This document shows, piece after piece, positions 53,903 to 64,000 of a DNA stretch of 64,000 bases. The position numbers and the translations under genes were made by a program. The first letter of the stretch is position 1. Each line of letters begins with the position of its first letter. The notes below the pieces were generated by a model that ran no database searches, was not told where the DNA came from, and worked only from the letters and a program-made list of their open reading frames with translations. The stretch is from Vombatus ursinus. Taxonomy: Eukaryota; Chordata; Mammalia; Diprotodontia; Vombatidae. The stretch covers positions 22,356,200-22,420,199 of the forward strand of contig NW_020940358.1 of NCBI RefSeq assembly GCF_900497805.2, given 5' to 3'.

Positions 53903-54083
53903 GTCTTTCACTGTCTCTTTCTCTTTCCTTTCTCTCTCTCTGTCTCTGTGTCTCTCTGTCTGTATATCTCTGTCTCTCTCTCTGTGTCTCTCTGTCTCTC
54001 TATCTGTCTCCCTCCCTCCCTCTCTGTCTCTGTCGGTCTCTGTCTGTCTCTGTCTCTGTCTCTCTCTATCTCTCCCGTCTTTC
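53870..54083. repeat. (CT)n / (TCTCTG)n array
   Basis: About 214 bp, almost pure pyrimidine with regular G interruptions (tctctgtctctg). Gives long Ser/Leu-rich frames on both strands. Confidence 0.97.
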
Positions 54084-55294
54084 AAGTATGTATGGACTTA
54101 TTGAGACTCTCTCTTGGACAAACTCTAGTGGTAGGGATGGAGGGGCTCCTCTCCTTGCCTCAGCAGGAACGGCAGCTATTTGCACATAACTGTAAGAGCT
54201 TATGTGCTAACCTAGATGGGCCTGGGACTTGACTTTAATTCTCTGGCTGCCTCTTTTGGTTGGTTTCTCTCCCTGAGCATAGATGACTAAATAGCAATCA
54301 TGACAGATTGATACCTAAAGAGTTCTGGAGTTTATGGGTTCCTCATTTGAGCTGACTAGCAGAAGAAGGAATCTTCTGCAACTACAGCTTATTCAAAGAA
54401 GATGACCACTGCAAGAAGGATAAGACCAAGCCATGTCAAGATTCGCCAGAATCCCTGAGCCTTGGAAGAGTTATTCAAGAGTTGAGAGAAGTTGAAGATG
54501 AAGAGAGTTGAGATGAAGGTAAAAATGGCTGTTCAGCAGCTCTACTAAGTGTTTTATGTTTTAAGTATCAACTTCTTGAGACAGTGTAATGGAAGTTAAG
54601 AGTTACTGTTCCATCTCTGATGTGTTTGTCTATATATGCTTATGAGACTTTTGTATTTTAGTCATTTCCTCTGTGTGGAGGAAATAAATAACTGTCCTAT
54701 ACCTGGTCTACATTGTACACTGAGCACCTTGCTACTCTCCTTTGGGGATACCCTAGACACGAGCCAAATGTAAACTTTGACTAATTTTTCCTGGGGCTCT
54801 GAGATAGGGGCATAAGGAGCCAGAAACAACAAGAAGAAGCCTGGCCCCTCTCCTCAGGTGCCAGGATCTCCCAGGGATAAACTCGGCCCATGTTAGTGCA
54901 AAGCCTGGGAATCTTGTTGGGTCAGTTATTACACTTGCAGAGAACATGGCCATAAACAAACCGGATGCCAACAGAAAGAGAACATTGCTTTGACGCTATA
55001 AAAACTAAAGTCTATAGGACTAGCATCAGATACAAATCTGTTCCAGATGAGCTCATAGGCCCTGCCCAGGTGTGATGGTAAAGATTGAGTAGCTGGAACA
55101 TAATACTGTTTGGGATGGTGGAGTGCATACAAGTGACTGTTGTATTTCTTTCATTCTATAAGAAATAATTAAGAACAGTCCATTTACAGCCTTTCAGAGG
55201 GCTTCAACTTGGAGGACTGAGTGAAAAGAACTACTCTTATCTGGGACATATTATAATGGGTTTGAAATTTCCCAAGGAACTTTTTTTTGCCAAG
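54084..55294. other. Unassigned, about 1.2 kb
   Basis: No host exon seen. An 'aataaataa' near 54685 gives an LTR-like feel, but I found no paired ends, so I make no call. Confidence 0.3.
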
Positions 55295-55615
55295 CTATTT
55301 TCTCTATCTCCCATGCCTGGAATGCTCTCCCTCCTCACCTCTGCCTCCTGACTTCCCTGGCTTCTTTCAAATCTCAACTAAAATCTGATATTCTACAGAA
55401 AGCCTTTCTCCACCCCTCTTAATTCTAGTGCCTTCCCTCTGTTAATTATCCCATATATGGCCAGTTGGACAAATTTGTTTACTTGTTGTTTCCCCATTAG
55501 ATCGTGAGCTCTTTGGAGGCAAAGTCTGTATTTTGCCTCTTTTTGTATCCCCAGCACTTAGCGCAGTGCCTGGTTGATAGTAGGTATTTAATAAATATTT
55601 ATTATTGGCTGACTG
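55295..55615 (+). repeat. L2 3' end
   Basis: 'catgcctggaatgctctccctcc', 'cattagatcgtgagctctttgg', 'cagcacttagcgcagtgcctgg', 'tatttaataaatattt'. Confidence 0.9.
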
Positions 55616-55832
55616 ACAGATGTAAATAGGGCAGTGGACACGATGACTATAGTATGTCCAGATCTACCATCTATCAATGGAGTGTTAGTACTAACCATTC
55701 CAGCATGTTCAAGATGCTAGCAGTATAGTGCAAACAATAAGAGGATACTCAATGCTTTCACATTTGTCCTAAAGAGGTTGGGGTACCCTCTCCCATTAAG
55801 AGACCCCAACTTTCAGCTTTTGAAGCATTTAT

Positions 55833-56066
55833 TGTTGTTGTTCAATCATGTCTGACTCTTCGCAACTTCATTTGGGGTGTTCTTGGTAAAGATACTAGAG
55901 TGGTTTGCCACTTACTTCTCCAACTCATTTTACATTGAGGCAAACAGGGTTAAATGACTTGCCTAGTGTCACACAGCAAAAGTCTGAGGCTAGATTTGAT
56001 CTCAGGAAATGAGTCCCCTGACTCTGGGCCCAGCACTCTATCCACTGCTTGCCACCTAGCTGCCTT
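55833..56066 (-). repeat. SINE-B
   Basis: 'gttgttgttcaatcatgtctg', 'tttggggtgttcttgg', head 'ccacctagctgcc'. 'aagcatt' lies near both edges, a weak target duplication. Confidence 0.9.
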
Positions 56067-56814
56067 TAAAGCATTAATTCAGCTTAAGCATCATTACCAA
56101 CACCAAATTCCTAGATACTTTCTTAAAGCATGGATGGGAACAGGAGACCTCTGAAGGCTGGAGAGGAGAGGAAAAAGTAGCAGAGAAGTCACATGTCCAA
56201 TGGATCAGCAAAGATTGGAAAATTTGTTAAAGAAGCATAAAAAGTTTCCCATCTATTATCCAAAGATAGAAAAATAAGCTGATTTCCATTGGCCCTTGAA
56301 TTTGCCCCCAAAGTGTTCCTTATTTGAAACCAGCCCAAATACATTCTTCAAAGATAAGTCAGATATTCCCATTTTCTTCTTTATATAGCACTGCCCAAAA
56401 TGGTGGTCACTAGTGGTGCCTTTGGAAGCAAAAATATAGGCCAGAAACCTGTACAAGCTAGAGAGTGGTAGGTAGCGAGTATGAATTTACATCTCATCAC
56501 ATTGGGCCAAGATAGACAACCAAGCCATTGTAACACAATCACCTATGATTTTCTTCTCCATTATTTAATGTTATATCATGCATGTGAATATTGGGTAATT
56601 TTTTTCATATTCAGAGCACCAACCTTGAGGTGACATTCTTCTGTTTCTTCCTGCACATTATGAGAAGGGAAGACAAAACATGTTACAGAAACTGCTTCTG
56701 AGAGCCACACCATACCCCACCTCCCCTACATACACATGCACACAAATACCAATACAATAACAAACACTCATTACTATAAGACTTGAGTTGAGGGAAGGGT
56801 GTGACACAAAGTTT
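56067..56814. other. Unassigned
   Basis: No recognised repeat or exon. Confidence 0.35.
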
Positions 56815-57200
56815 AATTAAAACATAATCATGCCCTCATGGAACTTAGAGTTAGATAGGAGGATAGGATACAAACATAAATATAATACAGTATTATATAA
56901 GTCCATTAGAAAGGTACAAACAAAAGACTACATAATACCTGGTTGAGGGTCAGGGAAAGGCCATTACCAAATGGAAGAATCAGGGAGGAATCCATGCAAA
57001 AGGTGCTAGCTGAGTTGGATTTTAAAATCTAAGTAGGAATTCCATGAGTCTAGAGTGGAGGAGAGGGCACCCCAGGAATAAAGAACAATATGATAAAAGG
57101 CAATAAACCACTAGTGGTTGGAAAGCAAGCAATAGCCCACTTTGACCAAAACATAGACTACATGGAAAGCAATAATATGAAATGAGGGTATAGAAGTATC
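56815..57200 (-). repeat. L2 3' region
   Basis: 'tgccctcatggaacttagag', 'gagttggattttaaaatc' and 'agagggcaccccaggaat' follow the antisense L2 order. Ends at the assembly gap. Confidence 0.6.
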
Positions 57201-57207
57201 GTGGTGT

Positions 57208-57217
57208 NNNNNNNNNN
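57208..57217. other. Assembly gap, 10 N
   Basis: Exactly ten N, a common placeholder for a gap of unknown or small size, between 'atcgtggtgt' and 'tgattatatatatg'. Confidence 0.99.
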
Positions 57218-57224
57218 TGATTAT

Positions 57225-57370
57225 ATATATGTCATTTCCTCCTCCTCCCCCAAGCCTCAGTTTCTTTTTCTGCAAAATTGGGAAAATAAAATACGCTACT
57301 AATCCCACAGAGTTTTTGTGAATAAATCCCTTTGAAAACTTTAAAGTGTTTCTTAAGTATGACCTATTAA
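57225..57370 (+). repeat. CORE-SINE 3' half
   Basis: 'gcctcagtttctttttctgc' and 'cacagagtttttgtgaataaa'. Its head may lie in the N gap. Confidence 0.65.
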
Positions 57371-58549
57371 TAGTCTTCTTATTAAGTAGGTGCCAGGTTC
57401 AAATGAAGCCAAAATCGGATATCTGGAATCCTAACAATATAAACGCAAGGGGGTTTCAGCATGACTAAGTTTCCTTGAAAGCTCAGATTACAAAAAAGCC
57501 TAATGAGTAGGCTTTCCAAACAGAATGGTGATCTCAAAGTATCTCAAAAGTTATTTGGGTGTGCCAAACAGAATGAAATATCCCCCCATGTCCTCCCAGA
57601 AATGAAATGAGCCAGATACTACCAGATGTTCTCTGAAGATATAGACTCATGGCTCTTAATTAAAAGAAAAACAAAAATGGCAAGTCTCGTGCAAAAAAAA
57701 AAAATAGGAGATCAAAATTGGGCTTCCAATGATTCTCCAATGACTTCAATTAACTGGGAGCTAAACTGGCCACTTAGTTGGATAAGTAGAGAGCTATTCA
57801 TAGGCTTAATTAAGTGTCATCTGGCTTAAATCTCACATTTAGGTTTTCTGAAAGTACAGGATCCTATAGAGAAAATTCAGCAAGACTAAATAAAGGCTCT
57901 GTGAGTTGTCAGACTCCAGGGAGATTCTGCCCTATCTATTGTGCTCATATGAAGGGTTTGTTACATTAATAAATATTATTATTCCATACAATACAAATGT
58001 ATGATACAATAAATTACAATAATAATGATTATTATTATTGTAGCACTGTGTACAGCTACACTCCTCCCAGCTGACTGGCTTGTGAATGGTGAGAGAGCAA
58101 GTCCCTGTAGGAGGAGGTTGAGAGGGGGAAAGATAAAATATGTGAAAGGCTTTAATGGCACCTGAAATGTGCCACTGTCCCTGCCGCTGTGGACTTGAGA
58201 TTTGTGACAGTCAGGCTACACCAGGTGGGCTCAGCCTGTGGAACAGCTTACCTGATCCCCCATTTCAGTGCTGGGTGGAGGAAGGGGGAGTTGAAGAAAT
58301 CCACTGAAGTACTGCAAAGTTTCCAATCTCAGGGAGCCACAATATCTGAAACTCCAGAGCTGCCATCTTGCTCTTCAGTATCCCTAAGCAGCTACAACTT
58401 CTAGAGAAGCCCTAAGTTTCTGCCGTGCTTTCTAAACTAGCTATGAACTAGCCATAATAAGCTAACCCTATAGTAAAACAAAATTAGAGGACTATTTCAA
58501 AGCTGCAGAATTTTAAGACAGAACAGAATATAAAGAATCAGCTAAGAGA
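57371..58549. other. Unassigned, about 1.2 kb
   Basis: Among the longest repeat-poor stretches. Holds a small AAT/ATT cluster at 57998-58040. No convincing exon. Confidence 0.35.
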
Positions 58550-58660
58550 TGAAATATAGTGCACTGGACAAAGAATCCGCTCTAGACTTCAAATCCAAGA
58601 CCTCAATTCAAAATCCAGTTCTGTCATTCACTACCTCTCTGACCTTAGAGAAAGGCTGGA
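58550..58660 (+). repeat. MIR head fragment
   Basis: 'gtgcactggacaaagaatcc' and 'tcattcactacctctctgacc'. Confidence 0.55.
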
Positions 58661-58728
58661 AGACCACTGTTGTGGAGGGGTTCTTGTTCAGGCTCAGGTA
58701 GAATTAGCAGCCTCTGAATAGGGGCAAG

Positions 58729-58746
58729 GAGAGGGGAGAGAGAGAA

Positions 58747-58777
<31 letters not shown>

Positions 58778-59085
58778 TGAAAGATAACAGACACATAGGC
58801 AACTAGCTATATGATAAAGACAAATAGATGATAGATAATTAATAGATGATAGATAGCATATAGCTATATAGGCATAAATACATAGAAAAATAGATAGAAG
58901 AATAGATATAGATGATAGATAATAGTTAATAGATACATAGACAGCTAGCTAGATGATAGATGTAGACAAATAGATAATAGATAACCTATGATTATATAGA
59001 CACATACATACATACATAGAAAAATAGATAGATGATGGATACATAGACATATAGATGAGAGAGAGAGAGAGAGAGAAAGAGAGAA
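58729..59085. repeat. (GA)n - (GATA)n - (GA)n compound array
   Basis: GA-rich at both ends (58729-58775, 59056-59085) enclosing about 280 bp of gata/taga/catac-type tetramers with 'agctagctagatg' islands. Confidence 0.95.
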
Positions 59086-59789
59086 TGAGCATTTATTATT
59101 AAATACTATGTTCCAGGCACTGTTTCTGTGGTGGAAACATATTAAAAGCCTCCATTTTAGTTTAACTGAAAATATAAAGAATAAACATTTCTCTAAAGTC
59201 CTTTCCAGACTTTTCCCTTTAAAAAAAAAAGTGCGTAAAAAGACCAGGAATAAAAGTTTAGGCAGGGAGGAGAGGAAAGGATTAAGCATGGTAGCCAAAT
59301 TTAGAAGAAATACTTCTCACCTAATTAAGATCACAGCCTTCCCCTTTCCTAGAAAGAGAGTTATGATCCACCTAAAAGCAATACCCTCTTTTCTATTCTG
59401 AAGGGATTAGGGTATTGATCACAAGGCACTCTCTTTGATTACTCCAGGAGAACACTTGAGGGGAGTGGTCAAAAAAGGATTTAAGTAGTTTGGGGAGATT
59501 AAGTGACTATTATTCTATTAGCTGGAGTAGAATGTTAGCCCAACCTGTATTTTAGTATATTGTGGCCTTTTCCTTGTTCAAAATTCTTATAAATGTTACT
59601 TCAAATTGTCTTGCAGAAGAAAAATATCCAAGGGCACTGGGGATGGAGTGGAAACCATCAATTTAGATATTTCTCTTCCTGAGCTAGAAATGCTTGGATT
59701 TTTGATAATGCTAAATTAATAAAAATTGCATCTACCACACTTGTGCCTGAAACACAAAGTACAATGTTAATACTTTAGACATTATGATT
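59086..59789. other. Unassigned
   Basis: Starts with a CORE-SINE/L2 scrap ('gagcatttattattaaatactatg'). No gene seen. Confidence 0.35.
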
Positions 59790-59960
59790 CTGTAGTCACT
59801 TTAAACTCTGGACCTCAGTTTTCTGTAAAATGAAGGGATGGGACAGAATTATCTCTAAAGTCCTTTCTAGTCTTAAATTTTATAACCTAGTCCAATCCCC
59901 TTAATTTTCAGAGGAAACTGAGGCCCAGGGAAGAGAAATGACTTGCCTATACCCTTTCCA
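59790..59960. repeat. MIR3-like (+) and MIR (-) scraps
   Basis: 'ctctaaagtcctttctagtc' sense, then 'gaggaaactgaggcccagg' antisense. Confidence 0.6.
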
Positions 59961-60780
59961 TGAGTTAGCAGTAGAAGGGGTCATATTTGTAATCTTGGTT
60001 TTTGTGCAGGGCCATTAAATCATGTAGACATCTCCTGAATGCACTGGCTAGTAAATGAGGTTGTTTTCATTTCTTTCTGATTCAAGCTGGTTATCCTTTT
60101 GTTTGGGAAGCTTTCCAAAATGATCTGCTGGAACTTTTATAAATTGGGAAGAGACATCCATCTTGCCTCAGGGATAGAAAGAAAACTGAATTTGGACTTG
60201 AGCAAATGGCATTCTCTCATCCAATTCTGTATTTCCAACACAAGACTTTGAAAAACAAACAGAACCTCATGGCTGGTGATGTGTTTTGCAATAAGTCCCA
60301 GCTGAGCAGCCCTAACTTATTACCCTTCAAAGTCCATTTCCTGATTCCCATTGAAGAGTCCTATAGTTTTTACAGTTTAAATAAGACCAACAAATAGAAA
60401 TGAATGGAGGCTCCCTAATCTCAGGCTTGTCAAGGGTGCTTTAACCCAGTGACTTGAAGCTTCAAGCTCTCACCCTAAAGAACTCCCCAACATGCTGAGA
60501 CATTTTACTTATCACATCATTCACCTGAACAGTACTTCCCTGAACCATAAAGATATAAGGTTTTGATTTTAGGAACAAGGAAGTGATGGTAGAGTAGAAG
60601 GGAAAGAACAAGATACTGGGAGTCAATGGACATGGGTTCCAGTCCCTGATTGCCACTGACTTCTTTTGTCATTTGGAGTAATCTCTTTCCCCTCCCTGGG
60701 ACTTGGTTTCTCCATGTGTAAAGAGAGAGGGTTGAACTAGTCGATTTCCAAAAAGCTTTCCACGTCTGACATGCTATTAG
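59961..60780. other. Unassigned, then a MIR (+) from 60560
   Basis: 59961-60559 has no recognised repeat or exon. 60560-60780: 'acatgggttccagtccctg', 'gggacttggtttctcc', MIR order. Confidence 0.45.
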
Positions 60781-61024
60781 TGGCCTAACCAGAATTTAAA
60801 TGTAACACTTGAACACTTGAACGTGAGTCCCCATAGTCAAAATTCCCCAAGATTCAGAGTAATTTGTAGGCCCACATCCACTCAAAAACCATAGCTCACA
60901 AATCCCAACTGATGTGTTTACTCATACTAGTCAGCCAGAGGACACAATAAATTCAAAACAAAGACATTTAATGATATAGCAAATGTAAGAAAAAAGCAAT
61001 AGAATATTTCTTCATAAACCTGGG

Positions 61025-61284
61025 CCGTTTTGTTGTTGTTCAGTTGTTTTAGTCACGTCTGCCCCTTCATGACCCTACTTGGTATTTTGTTGCCAAAGGT
61101 ACTGGAGTAGTTTGCCATTTCCTTCTCCAGCTCATTTTACGGATGAGGAAACTGAGGCAAGCAGGGTAGTGACTTGCCCAGGGTGACACAAGTAGTAGGT
61201 GTCTGAGGTCAGATTTAAACTCATGAAGATGGGTCTTCTTGATTGCAAGTACAGCGCTCTATCCACTGTGCCACCTAGCTGCCC
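61025..61284 (-). repeat. SINE-B with 10-bp target duplication
   Basis: 'gttgttgttcagttgttttag', 'tactggagtagtttgcc', head 'tgtgccacctagctgccc'. Flanked by 'taaacctggg' at 61015-61024 and 61285-61294. Confidence 0.95.
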
Positions 61285-61379
61285 TAAACCTGGGACACAC
61301 ATGCACTATGAGTGGAAAGACTGAACACGCCTAAGGAACATATGTAAGGGAGCACATTGTTCCCTTCTAGTGATGTTCC

Positions 61380-62010
61380 CATGCTGCTCCGGCTGGTCTT
61401 GAACAGAATGTAGACTGACAGGCACGTACCCTGCTGGTCCTGTGGGCCCTTCGAGGCACTGTGCTGCCAGCCGCAGTCTCATGTCTGAGAAGCATCACTT
61501 TGGGCTCAGCCTCCTGCTTCAGTTGGAGTCTTCAGTAACATTGCTACTACGTCAGAGAGTGCAATTCTGATGGACTGGCCACGTTGTTCAAATGCCAAAT
61601 GTACACTTGCCAGAAAGACTACTTTATGGAGAACTCACACAGGGCAAGCACTCACATGGTGGTCAGAAGAAGCGATACAAGGACACTCTCAAGGTCTCTC
61701 TTAAGAACTTGGGTTTGATTGTGTGACATGGGAGACACTGGCACAAGACTGCTCGGCATGGCGTGCCCACATCAGAGAAGGCGCTATCCTCTATGAGCAA
61801 GCAGGATTGACGTAGCTCAAAAGAAACACAAGATGCGCAAACTTAGAGAATCTGCCCCAAATGTTCACATGGACTATTTGTGCCCGACCTGTGGTAAAGC
61901 ATTCCGTGCTTGTATTGGTCTGATCAGTCATACTATCGAGACACGCTGTGACTTGACCCTAGCAGAGTGATGTCATTTTGGTCCTCTTTGAGAACAAAAG
62001 ACAACAACCA
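61380..62010 (+). repeat. RTE-type LINE, 3' end with zinc-finger-like C-terminus
   Basis: Translation in successive frames gives LLLRQRVQF, WTGHVVQMPNVHLPERLLYG, HGGQKKRYKDTLKVSLKN, TWETLAQDCSAWRAHIREG, and finally HMDYLCPTCGKAFRACIGLISH, a CxxC...H finger-like C-terminus. This order (WxGHVxRM..LLYGEL..GGQKKRYKDTLK..C-x2-C..RIGLxSH) is the C-terminal end of a widespread animal non-LTR RT ORF. At least two frameshifts and two in-frame stops. The 3' tail 'gtcctctttgagaacaaaag' equals the SINE-C tail. I infer an RTE-clade element; the clade name is the least certain part. Confidence 0.8.
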
Positions 62011-62644
62011 ACTTCCCTATGGGAAAAAAGTAAGCTCTACCATCTCTCTTTTATCTCAGGGATTGGAGGCTTATGCTTCACTTTCTTTAAGAAGTTAGAT
62101 CCTTCATAACCTTTTCAAACTAGGGAAAAACTCCTGATTCCTGTCTCCCCACAATAAGAAGGAGAGAGCCTCAGAATCTTACTGGTTAGGGATCTTTTTT
62201 TCCTCCAAAATCATCTTTACTTAAGGGAGCAGGGTTGGGGTGGGGGCGGGGGAGAAGTTTATGGCAAGCCCTTTTAGACTAGAACAAACAAACAGTTAAG
62301 GAAAGACTAAAGGAATTTAATCTGTCTTCTCACCCACATCCTCCTGATAAGAGAATCCGAAGTCCTTTTCCCAAAACCTCTAGGTGACTTAAGGTTAAAA
62401 ACTCTGTATAGCTTCTATCTACTTTCTTTATGAGGATCCCATGTCTCCAAAACTATTTCAGGAGATTCTGCCAAAGAAACATTACAGAGCTATGTAAGTC
62501 TGAGGTATGTGATTTTTTTCCCCTCAACCTGCCCAAGATCCTTTGGTTTTTCATACAAATGAAAGGACAGAAACAAAAGCAAAAAACAACATTCTCCAGG
62601 TGGAGCTCAATCTTTGTTTCAAATTTCATACACAAGCCATACAC
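62011..62644. other. Unassigned
   Basis: No recognised repeat or exon. A 143-codon ORF from 62430 mostly reads the following CA/TA repeat. Confidence 0.35.
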
Positions 62645-62800
62645 AAACATACACACACACGTGGATTTGTGTATACACATATATGCACATATACTTATAA
62701 ATGCATACATATATGTGCATAGAGTCATCTATAAAATGCACATGCATATATGTATACACATACGCACATATGTGGTACATGCATATGGAATGTGTGTCTA
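62645..62800. repeat. (CA/TA/TGCA) degenerate microsatellite
   Basis: Alternating purine-pyrimidine sequence (acacacacgt, atatgcacat, gtatacacat) over about 155 bp. Confidence 0.85.
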
Positions 62801-62869
62801 TATCTCTCAAGAAAACTCCTGGGCTGTGAAAGGAGACAAGGATTTCAAAAGGCAGAGATAAGAAAGGGA

Positions 62870-63205
62870 GAAAAGTGCATTCCAGGCACGTAGGGCAGCT
62901 TATGGAGGTGTACGGAGAGAGGAGACAGCAGGTCAGGATAAGACAACAGTTCGCAGCCCAGTTTGGCTAGAACATAGAGAGTAAGAAATGGAGTAATACG
63001 AACTAAAAATAGCAAGGCAGATTGTGGTGGGCCTTAAATAGCAGGCTAAGAACTTGAGAGTTTGTCCTTTAAGCAGTGAGCAGCAATGAAAGGGTCTCCT
63101 TCCTGGATTCTGGTTTGCTCGAATATAAAAAAAGGAGGTTGGATTAGGTGACCTCTAAGATCCCTCGGAGTTCTGCAATTACATGTTCTAAGTTCGGCAT
63201 TTCCT
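62870..63205. repeat. L2 (-) then MIR3 (+)
   Basis: 62870-63110: 'gcattccaggcacgtaggg' and 'ccagtttggctagaacatag', antisense L2. 63115-63205: 'gttggattaggtgacctctaag', MIR3 end. Confidence 0.65.
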
Positions 63206-63347
63206 TCTGACTCTGACATTTTGTGACTTTAAGAGTCTAGGGTAAGTCTGAAAATGTGTGAAATGTCACACCTCTTGTAATCTATCCAGGCATATATCAC
63301 TAATCATAATCATCCAAAGTAATTCTTTCCCTCTTGAAGCCTGATTG

Positions 63348-63349
<2 letters not shown>

Positions 63350-63392
<43 letters not shown>
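63350..63392. repeat. (GT)21 microsatellite
   Basis: Perfect GT run, likely polymorphic. Confidence 0.97.
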
Positions 63393-63394
<2 letters not shown>

Positions 63395-64000
63395 CCTCAT
63401 GGTTGTTTCTCTCCTGTTCTTTTGAGGTGGCCTGAAAATGCGACTGAAGGTGCCCAGCATCGCTCTGCTGGCAGAGAGCCCAGGTACACTACGGCTGTGA
63501 CTGAAATGACTGCCCTTTCCTGCCTGCCCTGAGCATAAAGATAAAACTCAACAACTGGGATAAAGACCCCGGAACGCAGCAGATAAAGCCACAAAGCTTC
63601 GGCTCCTTAAAGGCACCTCAGCCTTCACACAAGACTGAGAGAGAGCAATGCCTGAAAGGTTCCGTCTGTGCCAACCTCAGCTTCAAGAACTAAGGCTGCT
63701 GCTTTCCAGGGTGCCACTACCAATTCCAGACCCAGGGTGGGGGCTGCTTTTCTGCCTCCTCCACACTGTCAATGCTCCTAGCAAATTAGCTGTTTTATGG
63801 ATTCTCCCTGGCCAGTACTTTTTCCTAGGCTGTCCTCTTCTGCACACCCTGAGCACAATCAGCCTGCTTAATTCTGGGGCTTGGAAGACAGGCACATAAT
63901 ACATACTAGGAAGGCAATACCAACTGTGTTGCCGCAGGTCTTTACTGTCCAGAACCGTATCTTTGGTTAGAGATAGAATATCAAGGCTCGGAGCTGGAAA
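63393..64000. other. Unassigned, single-copy-looking; GATA-type site cluster
   Basis: GC-richer than average and free of recognised repeats. AGATAA at 63539-63544 and 63581-63586, with GGATAA at 63558-63563 between. ORFs of about 70-80 codons overlap on both strands and are not recognisable exons. Confidence 0.35.

Noticed and set aside
53573-54232. 219-codon plus-strand ORF, the longest in the window
   Set aside because: Its core is the Ser/Leu-rich translation of the CT/TCTCTG array; the opposite strand and other frames are open there too.
54500-54740. LTR-like stretch with a polyadenylation-type signal
   Set aside because: No paired ends, target duplication, primer-binding site or recognisable retroviral coding sequence; too weak to call an endogenous retrovirus fossil.
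62430-62861. 143-codon plus-strand ORF
   Set aside because: Its second half is CA/TA repeat translation (His/Tyr/Ile-rich) and its first half has no recognisable domain.

Overview
This window reads as vertebrate chromosome from a marsupial: AT-leaning, intron or intergenic in character, with no host exon, rRNA, functional tRNA or CRISPR array that I can recognise. The evidence for a marsupial is the mix of repeats. There are many tRNA-headed SINEs carrying RTE-type tails. There are MIR/THER1-type CORE-SINEs and L2 copies that still show reverse transcriptase motifs. There are CR1/L3 remnants, a BovB-like RTE end, a second RTE-like end, and L1 copies whose 5' end carries a YY1-type AAGATGGCGG box. 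An Australidelphian source is my guess from the short SINE type; family names below are by recognition, not by database search.

SINE classes used below. SINE-A is about 150 bp, a tRNA-like head (A box TGGCGCAGTGG, B box AGTTCAAATCC) ending after 'aaccccaattgcct' in an A-rich tail. SINE-B is about 245 bp, the same kind of head plus a tail ending near 'gactgaacaacaac', shared with the BovB-like LINE end at 4271-4536. SINE-C ends 'gtcctctt..gaa..aaggacaa', shared with the RTE end at 61380-62010. CORE-SINE (MIR/THER1-like) ends like L2. A fourth tail type ends 'aaatcacaggtctgg'.

Layout. 1-10 kb: CORE-SINEs, a BovB-like end, a 1.2 kb L1 3' end, and an L2 carrying two SINE-A insertions. 10-20 kb: MIRs, a 91-bp tandem duplication beside a possible conserved noncoding stretch, nested SINEs, two hAT-like elements in opposite orientation. 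20-31 kb: an L1 3' end, CR1/L3 pieces, a run of four tandem SINEs, two long L2 copies. 31-42 kb: MIR/SINE country, a long CR1/L3 copy and a 370-bp purine tract. 42-52 kb, the most interesting part: a hAT-like element split by an L1 that has an intact 5' end, no 3' end and a perfect 16-bp target duplication; a 1.8 kb L2 with readable reverse transcriptase blocks; and a second 5'-complete, 3'-less L1 in the opposite orientation. 52-64 kb: mostly single-copy sequence with CT, GA/GATA and GT arrays, a 10-N gap, and an RTE-like LINE end.

Nothing here forms an operon or pathway. The value of the window is as a stratified record of retroposition: SINE-A inserted into SINE-B and L2, SINE-B into MIR, L2, CR1/L3 and hAT-like DNA elements, and L1 into a hAT-like element, many with exact target-site duplications.
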